Shown here: one piece after another, positions 16,058 through 23,334 of the stretch | Layout of the letters: the number at the start of each line of letters is the position of its first letter | How positions within the stretch are numbered: the first letter of the stretch is position 1 | NCBI GenBank assembly: GCA_028874365.1 | Contig: JAPPJZ010000079.1 | Coordinates: 97,610 to 161,609 of the forward strand | Source: Chloroflexota bacterium | GTDB lineage: Bacteria; Chloroflexota; Dehalococcoidia; Bin125 | Direction of reading: 5' to 3' | DNA length: 64,000 nucleotides | The notes under the pieces: model-generated | Databases searched by the model: none | What the model saw: only the letters and a program-made list of their open reading frames with translations | What the model was told of the DNA's origin: nothing | Made by a program: the position numbers and the translations under genes

Positions 16058-17227
16058 ATGACGACATCCATAGCCAGACCCCCGGTGCTGGTCGTGATTC
16101 AGCTCGCCGGCGGGTTGGACTTCCTCAACACGGTGATCCCATTTCAGAGCGGGATCATCCGCGACGCCCGACCGACCGTGGCCGTGCCGGCGGAAGAGAC
16201 GCTGCCGCTCAACAACGAACTCGCCTGGCACCCGGCTGTCGCGCCGCTCAAGGAGCTCTACGACGACGGCAAAGTCGCGGTGATCCAGGGGGCCGGCTGG
16301 CAACACCAGGGCGGTCCGGGGGCCGACCGGTCGCATTTCCGGGCGACCGACATCTGGCACACCTGCACGCCCGATAAGATCTCGACCGAAGGCTGGTTGG
16401 GCAAGCTGACCCGTGAGTTCGACCCGCAATCTCAGAACCCGGTCACGGCCGTCAATTTCGGTCTCGGATTGCCGCGGGCGCTGGCCGCGCCGGGGGTGAC
16501 CGTCACGTCGGTCGATTCGCTCGACCGATTCGGTCTGATGACCGAGATCGAGTTGGAGCAGGAGCGGGCCAAGGACCTGGACAGCTTCAAGCGGATGTAC
16601 ACGCCTGCCGTGGGTACGGCGATGGTGCAGGAGTACCTCGCCCAGACCGGGCTCAGCGTGCTGCAGAGTGCGGAAATCCTGGCCGACGCGCCGGAACAGT
16701 ACGCGTCCGAAGTGGAGTACGGCAGCAGCCCGACCGCGCAAGCGTTGCGTGACGTGGTGCGTGTGCACACGGCTGGGCTTGGAGCTCGGATCTTCTACAC
16801 GCTGCAGCGCGGCTACGACACCCACTCGGGCCAGAACGACCAATTGCCGGTGCTGCTGAGCCAGCTGTCCGAGGCGATCCGCGACTTCATCCAGGACCTG
16901 CGCAACCACAAGGCGTCCGAGGAGGTCACGATTCTGGTCTTCACGGAGTTCGGGCGGCGCATCCGCGACAACGGCTCGGGTACCGACCACGGCTCGGGCG
17001 GCGGCGCCTACCTGATCGGCGACGGCGTGCGCGGAGGCCTGTACGGCGAGTATCCGTCGCTGGACCCGAACGACTGGCTGTACGGCGAGGACCTTTCGCA
17101 CACGATCGACTTCCGCAGCATCTACAGCACGGTGCTCGACCAGTGGCTGGGCGTCGATCCGACGGAGATCGTGGGCGGCCGCTTTGAACAGATCCGCCCG
17201 TACCGGGAGCCGATTGGAGTGGGCTGA
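16058..17227 (+). CDS. DUF1501 family protein (alkaline-phosphatase-superfamily-like)
   Basis: The 389-aa protein begins with the family pattern VLVVIQLAGGLDFLNTVIP. It then has GADRSHFRATDIWHT and the metal-site-like LVFTEFGRRIRDNGSGTDHG, all typical of DUF1501, a branch of the sulfatase/alkaline-phosphatase fold. Most DUF1501 proteins carry a Tat signal; none is visible here, so the location is uncertain. A GAAGGAGAG ribosome-binding site precedes ATG 16058. It lies 21 nt after DUF1800, and its stop overlaps the start of the NHL-repeat gene (TGATG), so the three are almost certainly one operon. Confidence 0.88.
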   Translation: MTTSIARPPVLVVIQLAGGLDFLNTVIPFQSGIIRDARPTVAVPAEETLPLNNELAWHPAVAPLKELYDDGKVAVIQGAGWQHQGGPGADRSHFRATDIWHTCTPDKISTEGWLGKLTREFDPQSQNPVTAVNFGLGLPRALAAPGVTVTSVDSLDRFGLMTEIELEQERAKDLDSFKRMYTPAVGTAMVQEYLAQTGLSVLQSAEILADAPEQYASEVEYGSSPTAQALRDVVRVHTAGLGARIFYTLQRGYDTHSGQNDQLPVLLSQLSEAIRDFIQDLRNHKASEEVTILVFTEFGRRIRDNGSGTDHGSGGGAYLIGDGVRGGLYGEYPSLDPNDWLYGEDLSHTIDFRSIYSTVLDQWLGVDPTEIVGGRFEQIRPYREPIGVG

Positions 17228-18303
17228 TGGCTGTCGAGACGAACGGCGCCAACGGAGCAACCGCCAACGGCACCTACGAGATTCTGTTGCGCGCCGGCTA
17301 CCCCTACGAGCAGACGCTCGGACGTCGGCTGGTGACCTTCAACCCGATTGACCTCGCGGTGGGCCAAGAGGGGCGCATCTATTGCCTCGGACGCGGGCCC
17401 TTCGAGACCGGCGGGCCGTTGCGGATCCTGAACTGGGAGGACGAGGACCTGGGTGTGGTCCGCCGCCGGCCTCCGGAGCCGAACGACCGGCCGGCCGAGG
17501 CCGACTGCGGCTGGATCTGGCCGGCCGGGATCGTCTGCGACGCCGACGAGCGGATCATCGTGTCGGATGAAGGCGACCACACGATCACGATTGCGACGCG
17601 AGAGCGGGACGTAGAGATCGCGCGCTGGGGTGAACACGGCAGCGCGCCCGGTCAGCTCGACCGTCCGGCCCACATGGCGATCGACGACGAGGGACGCCTG
17701 CTGGTGGTCGACACGATGAACCATCGTGTCCAGCGCTTCACGATGGACGGCCGGTACATCGACGGATTCGGCAGCTACGGCAGCGGGTTCGGGGAGCTCG
17801 ACATGCCATGGGGCATCGCGCTCGACGGGGACGGATGCGTCTACGTGGGTGACTGGCGCAACGACCGCGTGCAGAAGTTCAGTCCCTCGGGTGAGCCGCT
17901 GATGGTCATCGGTTCCAGCGGCGACGGCGACGGAGAGCTGAACCGTCCGGCGGGGGTGACCGTCGACCGGCATGGCGACATCTACGTCGCCGACCGCGGC
18001 AACAACCGCGTGGTGCTGTTTAACCGCGACGGGCGCTATGTCGAGAAGTTCATCGGCGACGCGACGCTCTCGCCGTCGGCGCTGAAGATGTTGATGGAGC
18101 AGCCGATCCTGCTGCGCCAGCGCGATTTGACGGTGCTGGAGGAAGAGAAGCGGCTGCGCTCGCCGGCCTCGGTGCGGATCGACGGCGACCGACTGTTGAT
18201 CCCCGATTTTGGGTACAACCGGGTTCAGGTCTATCGCAAGGAGGCCTATCCGCTGCGGGAGGATCAGGTCGCGCCGATTCCTACGAGGCCGGCTCTCCGC
18301 TAG
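17227..18303 (+). CDS. NHL-repeat beta-propeller protein
   Basis: The 358-aa protein has five or six NHL-type blades. Examples are LDRPAHMAIDDEGRLLVVDT, LDMPWGIALDGDGCVYVGDW and LNRPAGVTVDRHGDIYVADR, each followed by an N-x-R-V-x-x-F pattern. Such propellers bind proteins or ligands or act as 6-bladed lyases or hydrolases. It is translationally coupled to DUF1501 (TGATG), so it probably works with the DUF1800/DUF1501 pair. No signal peptide is visible, although NHL partners of such systems are often extracytoplasmic. No catalytic residues can be assigned. Confidence 0.85.
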   Translation: MAVETNGANGATANGTYEILLRAGYPYEQTLGRRLVTFNPIDLAVGQEGRIYCLGRGPFETGGPLRILNWEDEDLGVVRRRPPEPNDRPAEADCGWIWPAGIVCDADERIIVSDEGDHTITIATRERDVEIARWGEHGSAPGQLDRPAHMAIDDEGRLLVVDTMNHRVQRFTMDGRYIDGFGSYGSGFGELDMPWGIALDGDGCVYVGDWRNDRVQKFSPSGEPLMVIGSSGDGDGELNRPAGVTVDRHGDIYVADRGNNRVVLFNRDGRYVEKFIGDATLSPSALKMLMEQPILLRQRDLTVLEEEKRLRSPASVRIDGDRLLIPDFGYNRVQVYRKEAYPLREDQVAPIPTRPALR

Positions 18304-18349
18304 CCGGTCAGCGTGCTCGCGCGGTGGATGAGCACCGATGAGACGGTGA

Positions 18350-18520
18350 CGGGCGAGCATCGATCCGGCCGCCGTCCATCGCCGGGTTGACGGCGTCGGC
18401 CAGAGCCCGCCACAGAGCGAACCGTATTCCTTCGAGGAGGCCGGCCACTTCGTGATCAGCGAACTAGGCGAGCGCTTCGCCGCCGACGTGCGTCTGTGGG
18501 TCGAACAGCGAGAATTGTGA
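18350..18520 (+). pseudogene. Possible 3' remnant of an alpha/beta-hydrolase gene
   Basis: A frame open from about 18350 to a TGA at 18518-18520 ends in the residues SFEEAGHFVISELGERFAAD. This resembles the C-terminal catalytic-His segment (D/E-x-AGHF) of haloalkane-dehalogenase-like alpha/beta hydrolases. No upstream coding part with a nucleophile elbow is present, and the frame is closed by TGA at 18347. It would be a decayed fragment left between the NHL gene and the accessory region. The match is short and may be chance. Confidence 0.25.
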
Positions 18521-18923
18521 CGCTGCCTGGAAGCTGTTCGGCCCGGAACTGTTTGGCGCGCGAAGGGCGTCGTTTCAGGTTTCCGTAGGAAAATTTTTTC
18601 CGCGGGCCGAACAGCGGCGATCTCCAGTGTTTTACGTGAGATCATGGGTCCCGAGCTTTCAGCTTCTTTCAGGTTCTTTCAGGTTTCTTCACGTCCTTTC
18701 AGGCTCCGTTGCGTTCGGCCTTGTTCGGGTTTGTTCGGCCTTGTACGAATCTGGGGGACAGGTTCCGGGCTGGTCGGCGGTTGATAATCGGTCATCGCGG
18801 TTGCCTTCGGCTGCGGGTCGATGGTTGCGGCCTGGTGATTGTATGCGGACAGATGTGCTATTGCGGTGTGAGATCTGGCCGCGAGTGTCGGAGGTGACAG
18901 TCGGGGGGCGCGCAGTACCTTCG
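18521..18923. other. Non-coding, pyrimidine-rich repeat-like spacer
   Basis: No credible gene is seen in these ~400 bases. The stretch holds several tandem-like copies of TTTCAGG (for example 18659-18700) and of TTGTTCGG (about 18712-18748), plus a T-rich tract at 18592-18599. It includes the module at 18588-18646 that recurs in degenerate form near 24.9 kb. Its right end is the original upstream region of the kinase-like gene, now cut off by the IS element. Confidence 0.5.
18588..18646 (+). repeat. Degenerate ~60-bp non-coding module, copy A
   Basis: The segment opens with GGAAAATTTTTTCC, passes through GCGGGCCGAA and ends with CCAGTGTTTT and GAGATCATG. The same order occurs at 24894-24953: GGAAATTTTCC, GCGGGCTGAA, CCAGTGTTTT, GAGATCGTG. 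Both copies lie on the same strand in spacers rich in TTGTTCGG-type words. This suggests a dispersed repeat or related non-coding RNA. Confidence 0.45.
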
Positions 18924-18931
18924 TATCGAAG
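18924..18931. repeat. Target-site duplication, left copy (TATCGAAG)
   Basis: The 8-bp sequence TATCGAAG directly abuts the left inverted repeat and recurs at 21514-21521 beyond the right inverted repeat. Eight-bp duplications are characteristic of the IS1595 family, so the element boundaries are fixed to the base. Confidence 0.95.
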
Positions 18932-18955
18932 GGGGATTATATCGGATAGTGCCCA
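18932..18955 (+). repeat. IS1595 element left inverted repeat (24 bp)
   Basis: This repeat begins GGGGATTATATCGG and ends ATAGTGCCCA. It is the exact reverse complement of 21490-21513, with no mismatch over 24 bp; the next base differs. Confidence 0.95.
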
Positions 18956-18957
18956 TG

Positions 18958-20344
18958 CTAACCGCCAGCAGCCGCGAGTTGCAGCTTGCCAGCTAGGTAC
19001 TCCATGCCGCGATCCCCTTTGACCCTGTTGCGGTGACCGCAGAGCAGTTGCAGATTCGACGGGTGATCGGTTCCCCCGCGTGAGCGCGCGATGATGTGAT
19101 CGACCTCGAAGTGTCGCGCCTCGAAGTGACCATCGCAGCCCGCGCAGTTCCCTTCCTGTTGCCCGTACAGTTGGCGTTTCACGTCGGGTGAGTTGTAGCG
19201 CGGGAGCGGTCCCAGGTCGGTACGGTCGGGGATATCGTCTCGCAGGATCACGTCGGAGCGGCGGATCGCGCCTTCACCCGCTCCGAGACGCTCAAGTACC
19301 AGATCGCCAGCCTTCGGGGACAGGTCAATCCCGACCCACTGGCGGCCCAGATTCTCGGCTGATACGCACGTAGTGGCGCAGCCGCAGAACGGATCGAGCA
19401 CCATGTCGCCGGGGTCGCTACTGGCACGAATGATGCGGTTCAGCAGGGCAAGCGGTTTCTGTGTCGGATAGCCGACGCGCTCCGCCGAGGTGTTGGCTAC
19501 CCGACCGATATCAGTCCAAACATTCTGCAGCCGCTTGCCCGGCATCTCGTCGATGTACCGCTTGAGACCGTCCATTCGAGGTTTGCCGTCGCGTTTCGTG
19601 TGTATCCGACCCTCGTCCCACCATTCCTCCAATTGCTCTAGGCGATATCCCCAACCGCGCGTCGGGGGGGGTGACACCGCGCCACGCGAATTTGCCGGAG
19701 TCTGAATCGGGACGCGGCGCGGTGAGATCATCAAGCTTGTAATGGCGTCCATCGGCGTCAGTGTGCCGGAACCGGCCCATCTGTTCTGGGCTGTAGGACG
19801 TGTGGACGGGATTCCATGTCGCACGCTCTGAACGTGTGTAGTAGAGCAAGATGTCGGCGACGTTGCCGTAGCGCTCCGCCGTATTGTGAGCCTCTGAGCG
19901 CTGCCAAGTGATCTCATTCCTGAAGTTCTCACGTCCGAAGATCGCGTCCATAACCAGTTTGAGGTAATGGCTCATCGTCGGATCACAGTGGAGATAGATG
20001 CTGCCCGTTGGCTTGAGCAGGCGCGGCATCTCCAGCAACCGCGCGGCCATGTACGCGAGATAGGACTTGTCCGAGTCCGTCATGGCGGCGAGCAGCACGC
20101 GCTGCAGCGCGGGGTTCCGGCGCTCAATGAGATCGATCCACTCCACGTCGATATCCGAGAGCGACCAGGTGTCTTTGAACGCGGCACCGGCGGCCTGGGA
20201 GCCAATCGGCGCGGCGTAGTCCTGCTTCGAGTTGAACGGCGGATCGAGATAGATCAGATCGACCGTCTCGGAATTCATCCCCCGCATGACCTCGATGCAG
20301 TCGCGCGTCCAGATCGTCCCGCTTGCGAAGTTGCGCTCTATCAT
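18958..20344 (-). pseudogene. DNA N4/N6 methyltransferase-HNH endonuclease fusion, frameshifted at a C8 tract (possibly phase-variable)
   Basis: The first frame (from ATG 20344) has the catalytic motif LIYLDPPFNSKQDY and continues to WRGVTPP. The second frame continues TRGWGYRLEQLEEWW, then VGYPTQKPLALLNRII and the SAM-binding LDPFCGCATTC, the order of beta-class amino-methyltransferases. It ends with an HNH domain (C-x2-C, then FEVDHIIARSRGGTDHPSNL and a C-terminal HRN). The frames meet at a run of eight C on the coding strand (G8 at 19664-19671). Seven C would give one 461-aa protein. The present copy is broken unless the tract varies, slips, or is a sequencing error. As cargo of the IS1595 element it could act as a modification enzyme with an attached nuclease. 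Confidence 0.8.
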
Positions 20345-20349
20345 GGTAG

Positions 20350-20360
20350 AATAGTGCCCA
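20350..20360 (+). repeat. Partial internal copy of the IS inverted-repeat end
   Basis: AATAGTGCCCA differs at one base from the inner 11 bp of the left inverted repeat and is in the same orientation. It lies 17 bp before the transposase start, where the left end of a simple, cargo-free IS1595 element would be expected. Confidence 0.45.
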
Positions 20361-20376
20361 ACGGGGAGAGAGACCG

Positions 20377-21315
20377 ATGACCACCGCACACGCTCCAGGA
20401 CAGTCCTACCGAACCGGCATCAGCCTGATCGAGCTGTTCCGCATGTTCCCCGACGACGCGACCGCCGAGGCGTTCTTCGCGGCGGAGCGCTGGCCTGATG
20501 GCCCTGAGTGCCCCTACTGCCAGTCCGACAACGTGCAGAGCGGAGCGAAGCACAAGACGATGCCGTTCCGCTGCCGCGCCTGCCGCAAGCGGTTCAGCGT
20601 CAAGACTGGGACGGTCATGGAAGCGTCCAACGTCGGCTGCCAGAAGTGGGCCCTGGCCGCGTTCCTGCTGACCACGTCGCTCAAGGGCGTATCGAGCATG
20701 AAGCTGCATCGGGACTTGCAGGTATCGCAGAAGACGGCCTGGTTCATGGCGCACCGCATTCGCCAGGCGTGGATCAACGGCGGCGGCCTGTTCGATGGTC
20801 CGGTCGAGGCGGACGAGACGTTCATCGGCGGACTGGAAGGCAACAAGCACGCGGCGGACAAGCTGCACGCCGGTCGCGGTCCAGTGGGCAAGACGGCGGT
20901 TGTGGGGATCAAGGATCGCGAGACGGGCAAAGTCGCTGCGCAGGTCGTGTCGGGAACGGACGCGGCGAGCCTGGTTCCGTTCATCACCGACCGCACGGAC
21001 GTTGAAGCGACGGTGTACACGGACGAGCATGGCGCGTACCGGTCGCTCCCGCGTCGTCACGAGACGGTCGCGCACTCCGTCGGCGAGTACGTCAATGGGC
21101 AAGCGCACACGAACGGGATCGAGTCGTTCTGGTCGATGTTGAAGCGTGGCTATCACGGGACCTACCACCAGATGTCGCGCAAGCACCTGGATCGCTACGT
21201 GACAGAGTTCGCCGGTCGCCACAATCAGCGACCGATGGACACCATCGATCAACTCCGAGATGTCGTGCGTGGGATGGTCGGGAAGCGGCTGCGCTACTCG
21301 GACTTGATCGGCTGA
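20377..21315 (+). CDS. IS1595-family transposase (ISXO2-like)
   Basis: The 312-aa DDE-type transposase has an N-terminal zinc ribbon (CPYC at about residues 46-49 and CRAC at 66-69, followed by KRFSVKTGTVME). The ISXO2 catalytic core has the first Asp in VEADETFIGG and the second in VYTDEHGAY. The family-typical HTNGIESFWSMLKRGYHGTY carries the Asn/Glu of the triad variant. A GGGGAGAGAG ribosome-binding site precedes ATG 20377. The frame is intact and both element ends are perfect, so the transposase may be active. The divergent passenger methyltransferase starts 33 bp away. Confidence 0.95.
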   Translation: MTTAHAPGQSYRTGISLIELFRMFPDDATAEAFFAAERWPDGPECPYCQSDNVQSGAKHKTMPFRCRACRKRFSVKTGTVMEASNVGCQKWALAAFLLTTSLKGVSSMKLHRDLQVSQKTAWFMAHRIRQAWINGGGLFDGPVEADETFIGGLEGNKHAADKLHAGRGPVGKTAVVGIKDRETGKVAAQVVSGTDAASLVPFITDRTDVEATVYTDEHGAYRSLPRRHETVAHSVGEYVNGQAHTNGIESFWSMLKRGYHGTYHQMSRKHLDRYVTEFAGRHNQRPMDTIDQLRDVVRGMVGKRLRYSDLIG

Positions 21316-21404
21316 GGCTTCTTCTTCTCGCCTCGGTTGCTCAGCATTGCCTTGATCACAGTCTTGGTCGGCGCGGGAATCCGCAGGTCCTTTGGTGTCG
21401 GCAT
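21294..21404 (-). CDS. Possible small basic protein at the right end of the IS element
   Basis: This open frame of 36 codons from ATG 21404 encodes a Lys/Pro-rich peptide beginning MPTPKDLRIPAPTK and ending KKPQPIKSE. It overlaps the transposase 3' end on the opposite strand. Its composition is Lys-rich despite the GC-rich surroundings, which is mildly suggestive of selection. There is no convincing ribosome-binding site and no recognised family, so it may be spurious. Confidence 0.22.
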   Translation of the reverse strand: MPTPKDLRIPAPTKTVIKAMLSNRGEKKKPQPIKSE

Positions 21405-21489
21405 CAGAGGTGGTCCGTTCGCTGGCGGCGGTGTAACACCGCCAAGATAGCAGTGATGTCACGAATCGTTGACATCTGCGCGGGTCAGG

Positions 21490-21513
21490 TGGGCACTATC
21501 CGATATAATCCCC
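21490..21513 (-). repeat. IS1595 element right inverted repeat (24 bp)
   Basis: On the plus strand this reads TGGGCACTAT followed by CCGATATAATCCCC, the exact reverse complement of 18932-18955. It is followed directly by the second TATCGAAG. Confidence 0.95.
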
Positions 21514-21521
21514 TATCGAAG
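21514..21521. repeat. Target-site duplication, right copy (TATCGAAG)
   Basis: This is the second copy of the 8-bp duplication (left copy at 18924-18931). Joining the flanks across one copy restores the pre-insertion sequence upstream of the kinase-like gene, whose probable start is 24 bp downstream. Confidence 0.95.
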
Positions 21522-21545
21522 CGGGTGTGATTGGGCGCCGACGCA

Positions 21546-22529
21546 ATGTTGCCTTCGATTCGGGTGGAGAGCTGGGAGGACTGGACGCGGATCTATCGCG
21601 ACGTCTCGGTCTGGCGGGGCCTGATCGACGCGATTTGCGCGCGAGAGCGGATCGGCTACGGGCAGCTGCGCGCGGCCAGCGAGAACACCAACGCCGTGTT
21701 CCTGCTCGACCGAGCGTTTGCCCTGAAGATCTACAGCCCGTTCTGGGATGAGTTCGAACTCGAGCGGCGTCTGCTGGAAGCGCTCAGCTCCAAAGAGCAG
21801 ATTCCCGCATCGGAGCTCGTCGGCTGCGGACGCATCGCGGACGGCGCTGGAGTTTCCTGGCCGTACGTGATCACGCGCTACTGCGAGGCTCGACCGTTTT
21901 CGGAGATTCGCGAAGAGCTCCCCGAGCACGACGCCGCGTCGCTGGCGGCCCAACTCGGCCGCATCGTGCGGAGGCTTCACTCGCTCGATGTCGGACGGTT
22001 TGCCAACGCCGCGACCGCGCGGGCGTGGGACGATGTCGTACTGGAGCGGCGCCGCTCCTCGGTGAGCGAACTGCCTGCAGCGGGAGTGCTGGGCGACAAC
22101 CTCGAGAGTTCGGTGGAAGCCATGCTTGACGATGCGATTGCGGCGGAGCGGCCAGCCTCGCGGGTCGTTGTGCACGGTGATCTCGGCGCCGACCACGTGC
22201 TGTGCTCGCCGTCCGACGGGGGTTGGCGGATCGAGGCGCTGATCGATTTCGGGGACGCGAAGATCGGGGTGCGGGAGTATGAGTGGATGCCGGTCTGGAT
22301 GGGGTTCTGCGCTGGCGATCCGACGCTGGCTCGGGCTTTCCTTGGCGCGTATGACCCATCGCTGCTTGACGACCGGGGATTCCCAATGCGGGCGGTCGCG
22401 TGGACGCTGCTGCACGACTTCGGCGCTGATGAGTTGATCCGCCAATGGCGGGAGCTGGGTCGGACGGGGCCGATTGAGACGGTGGAGGAATTCCTGGCGC
22501 TGCTCTGCCCAGCGTCGATCGTCGGATGA
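21546..22529 (+). CDS. Aminoglycoside-phosphotransferase-family (APH) kinase-like protein
   Basis: The 327-aa protein has an APH/choline-kinase fold. The nucleotide-positioning Lys is in VFLLDRAFALKIYSP, the catalytic loop is VVHGDLGADHVL, and the metal-binding Asp is in EALIDFGDAKIG. The GADH variant of the catalytic loop occurs in APH(2'')-like relatives. Substrates of environmental members are mostly unknown small molecules, so antibiotic resistance should not be assumed. The start is ATG 21546; a TTG five codons upstream is possible. The IS1595 element ends just upstream and has separated the gene from its original promoter region. It ends 1 bp short of the convergent methyltransferase gene. 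Confidence 0.82.
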   Translation: MLPSIRVESWEDWTRIYRDVSVWRGLIDAICARERIGYGQLRAASENTNAVFLLDRAFALKIYSPFWDEFELERRLLEALSSKEQIPASELVGCGRIADGAGVSWPYVITRYCEARPFSEIREELPEHDAASLAAQLGRIVRRLHSLDVGRFANAATARAWDDVVLERRRSSVSELPAAGVLGDNLESSVEAMLDDAIAAERPASRVVVHGDLGADHVLCSPSDGGWRIEALIDFGDAKIGVREYEWMPVWMGFCAGDPTLARAFLGAYDPSLLDDRGFPMRAVAWTLLHDFGADELIRQWRELGRTGPIETVEEFLALLCPASIVG

Positions 22530-22530
22530 T

Positions 22531-23271
22531 TCAGAGCAGCCTGGCGATGGTGATGATCTCGGGGCTGGCGTCGGTCAACGGTTGGTGTTCCCAGTATCCG
22601 AACTGCTGCTCGATTTCGAATCCCGCATCGGCGAGGAATTCGGCGAGCGAGTTGGAGTCGAGGAATCGCAGGATGCTTCGGCTGGTCTCGGGGCGGTCCC
22701 AGTCGGGGCTGGAGAAGGTGTGGGTGAAGGAGACAAGGTCGCCGGTGACGGGGGTTTCGACTTGAGTCTCCATTCGGACCGGGGCGCCGCGATGGATGAT
22801 CTCCCTTGCGTTCTCGGGCGTCCAGTGGTCCCAGGCGCGGGCGAGTGGGTTTCGGGTCTCGAAGGCGAAGCGGCCGCCCTCGGCGAGGGCGCGTCGGATG
22901 GCAGCCAAGGCGGATCGCAGCTCATCGTCTTCGGTGAAAACCTGGAAGGCGTGGCCAGTCATGACGACGAGATCGAACTCGTTGGTCCAGTCGACGGTGG
23001 TGAGGTCGCCGTGGACCCAGTCGATGTCCGTGCGCCTGCGGGCCTGGTCGAGCATGGCGTCGGCGGGGTCGAGGCCGCGGAGGCGTCCGCTGTGGCCGGC
23101 GTCGCGGGCCAGGTGAAGCAGCTCGCCGGTGCCGCAGCCGACGTCGAGGACGGAGTGGGCGGAGAGCAGGAGGGGGAGGTAGAAGTCGAAGTCGCGACGG
23201 TGGGAGGAGAAGGCGTCGTAGAGCTCGGCGAGGCGCGGGTTGGAGAAGTAGGGGTCAGGCTCGGGGTTCAC
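22531..23271 (-). CDS. Class I SAM-dependent methyltransferase
   Basis: The 246-aa Rossmann-fold methyltransferase has motif I VLDVGCGTGEL (about residues 41-51), an acidic post-I DP (RGLDPADAML), motif II WVHGDLT and motif III-like LAEGGRFAFETRNP. The N-terminal DPYFSNPRLAELYDAF is typical of Methyltransf_11/25 small-molecule enzymes. The start is GTG 23271 with AAAGG 7 nt upstream. The substrate is unknown. It converges with the APH-like gene. Confidence 0.85.
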   Translation of the reverse strand: MNPEPDPYFSNPRLAELYDAFSSHRRDFDFYLPLLLSAHSVLDVGCGTGELLHLARDAGHSGRLRGLDPADAMLDQARRRTDIDWVHGDLTTVDWTNEFDLVVMTGHAFQVFTEDDELRSALAAIRRALAEGGRFAFETRNPLARAWDHWTPENAREIIHRGAPVRMETQVETPVTGDLVSFTHTFSSPDWDRPETSRSILRFLDSNSLAEFLADAGFEIEQQFGYWEHQPLTDASPEIITIARLL

Positions 23272-23334
23272 TGATTAGCCTTTGGGGGCGCGGCCTGGAA
23301 TCGACAGCCGGGGCAGCGTACAGGGGAGGTTGAG

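Larger units (their letters stand above)
18932..21513. mobile_element. IS1595-family insertion sequence (2,582 bp) with a methyltransferase-HNH passenger gene
   Basis: The element is bounded by 24-bp perfect inverted repeats beginning GGGGATTATATCGG and flanked by an 8-bp TATCGAAG duplication. It contains an ISXO2/IS1595-type transposase on the plus strand and, divergently, a DNA methyltransferase-HNH gene whose stop lies 2 bp inside the left repeat. A partial third copy of the repeat (AATAGTGCCCA, 20350-20360) lies between the two genes. Near the right end are two hairpins, GGCGGTG/CACCGCC (21427-21443) and GATGTCA/TGACATC (21455-21476), the first perhaps blocking read-through. Passenger genes are known in this family. 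Identical repeats and an intact duplication point to a recent insertion. Confidence 0.95.

Noticed and set aside
15122-18645. Long open frames antisense to the DUF1800, DUF1501 and NHL genes
   Set aside because: Their composition mirrors the codon bias of the true genes, with no recognisable domains and no plausible starts.
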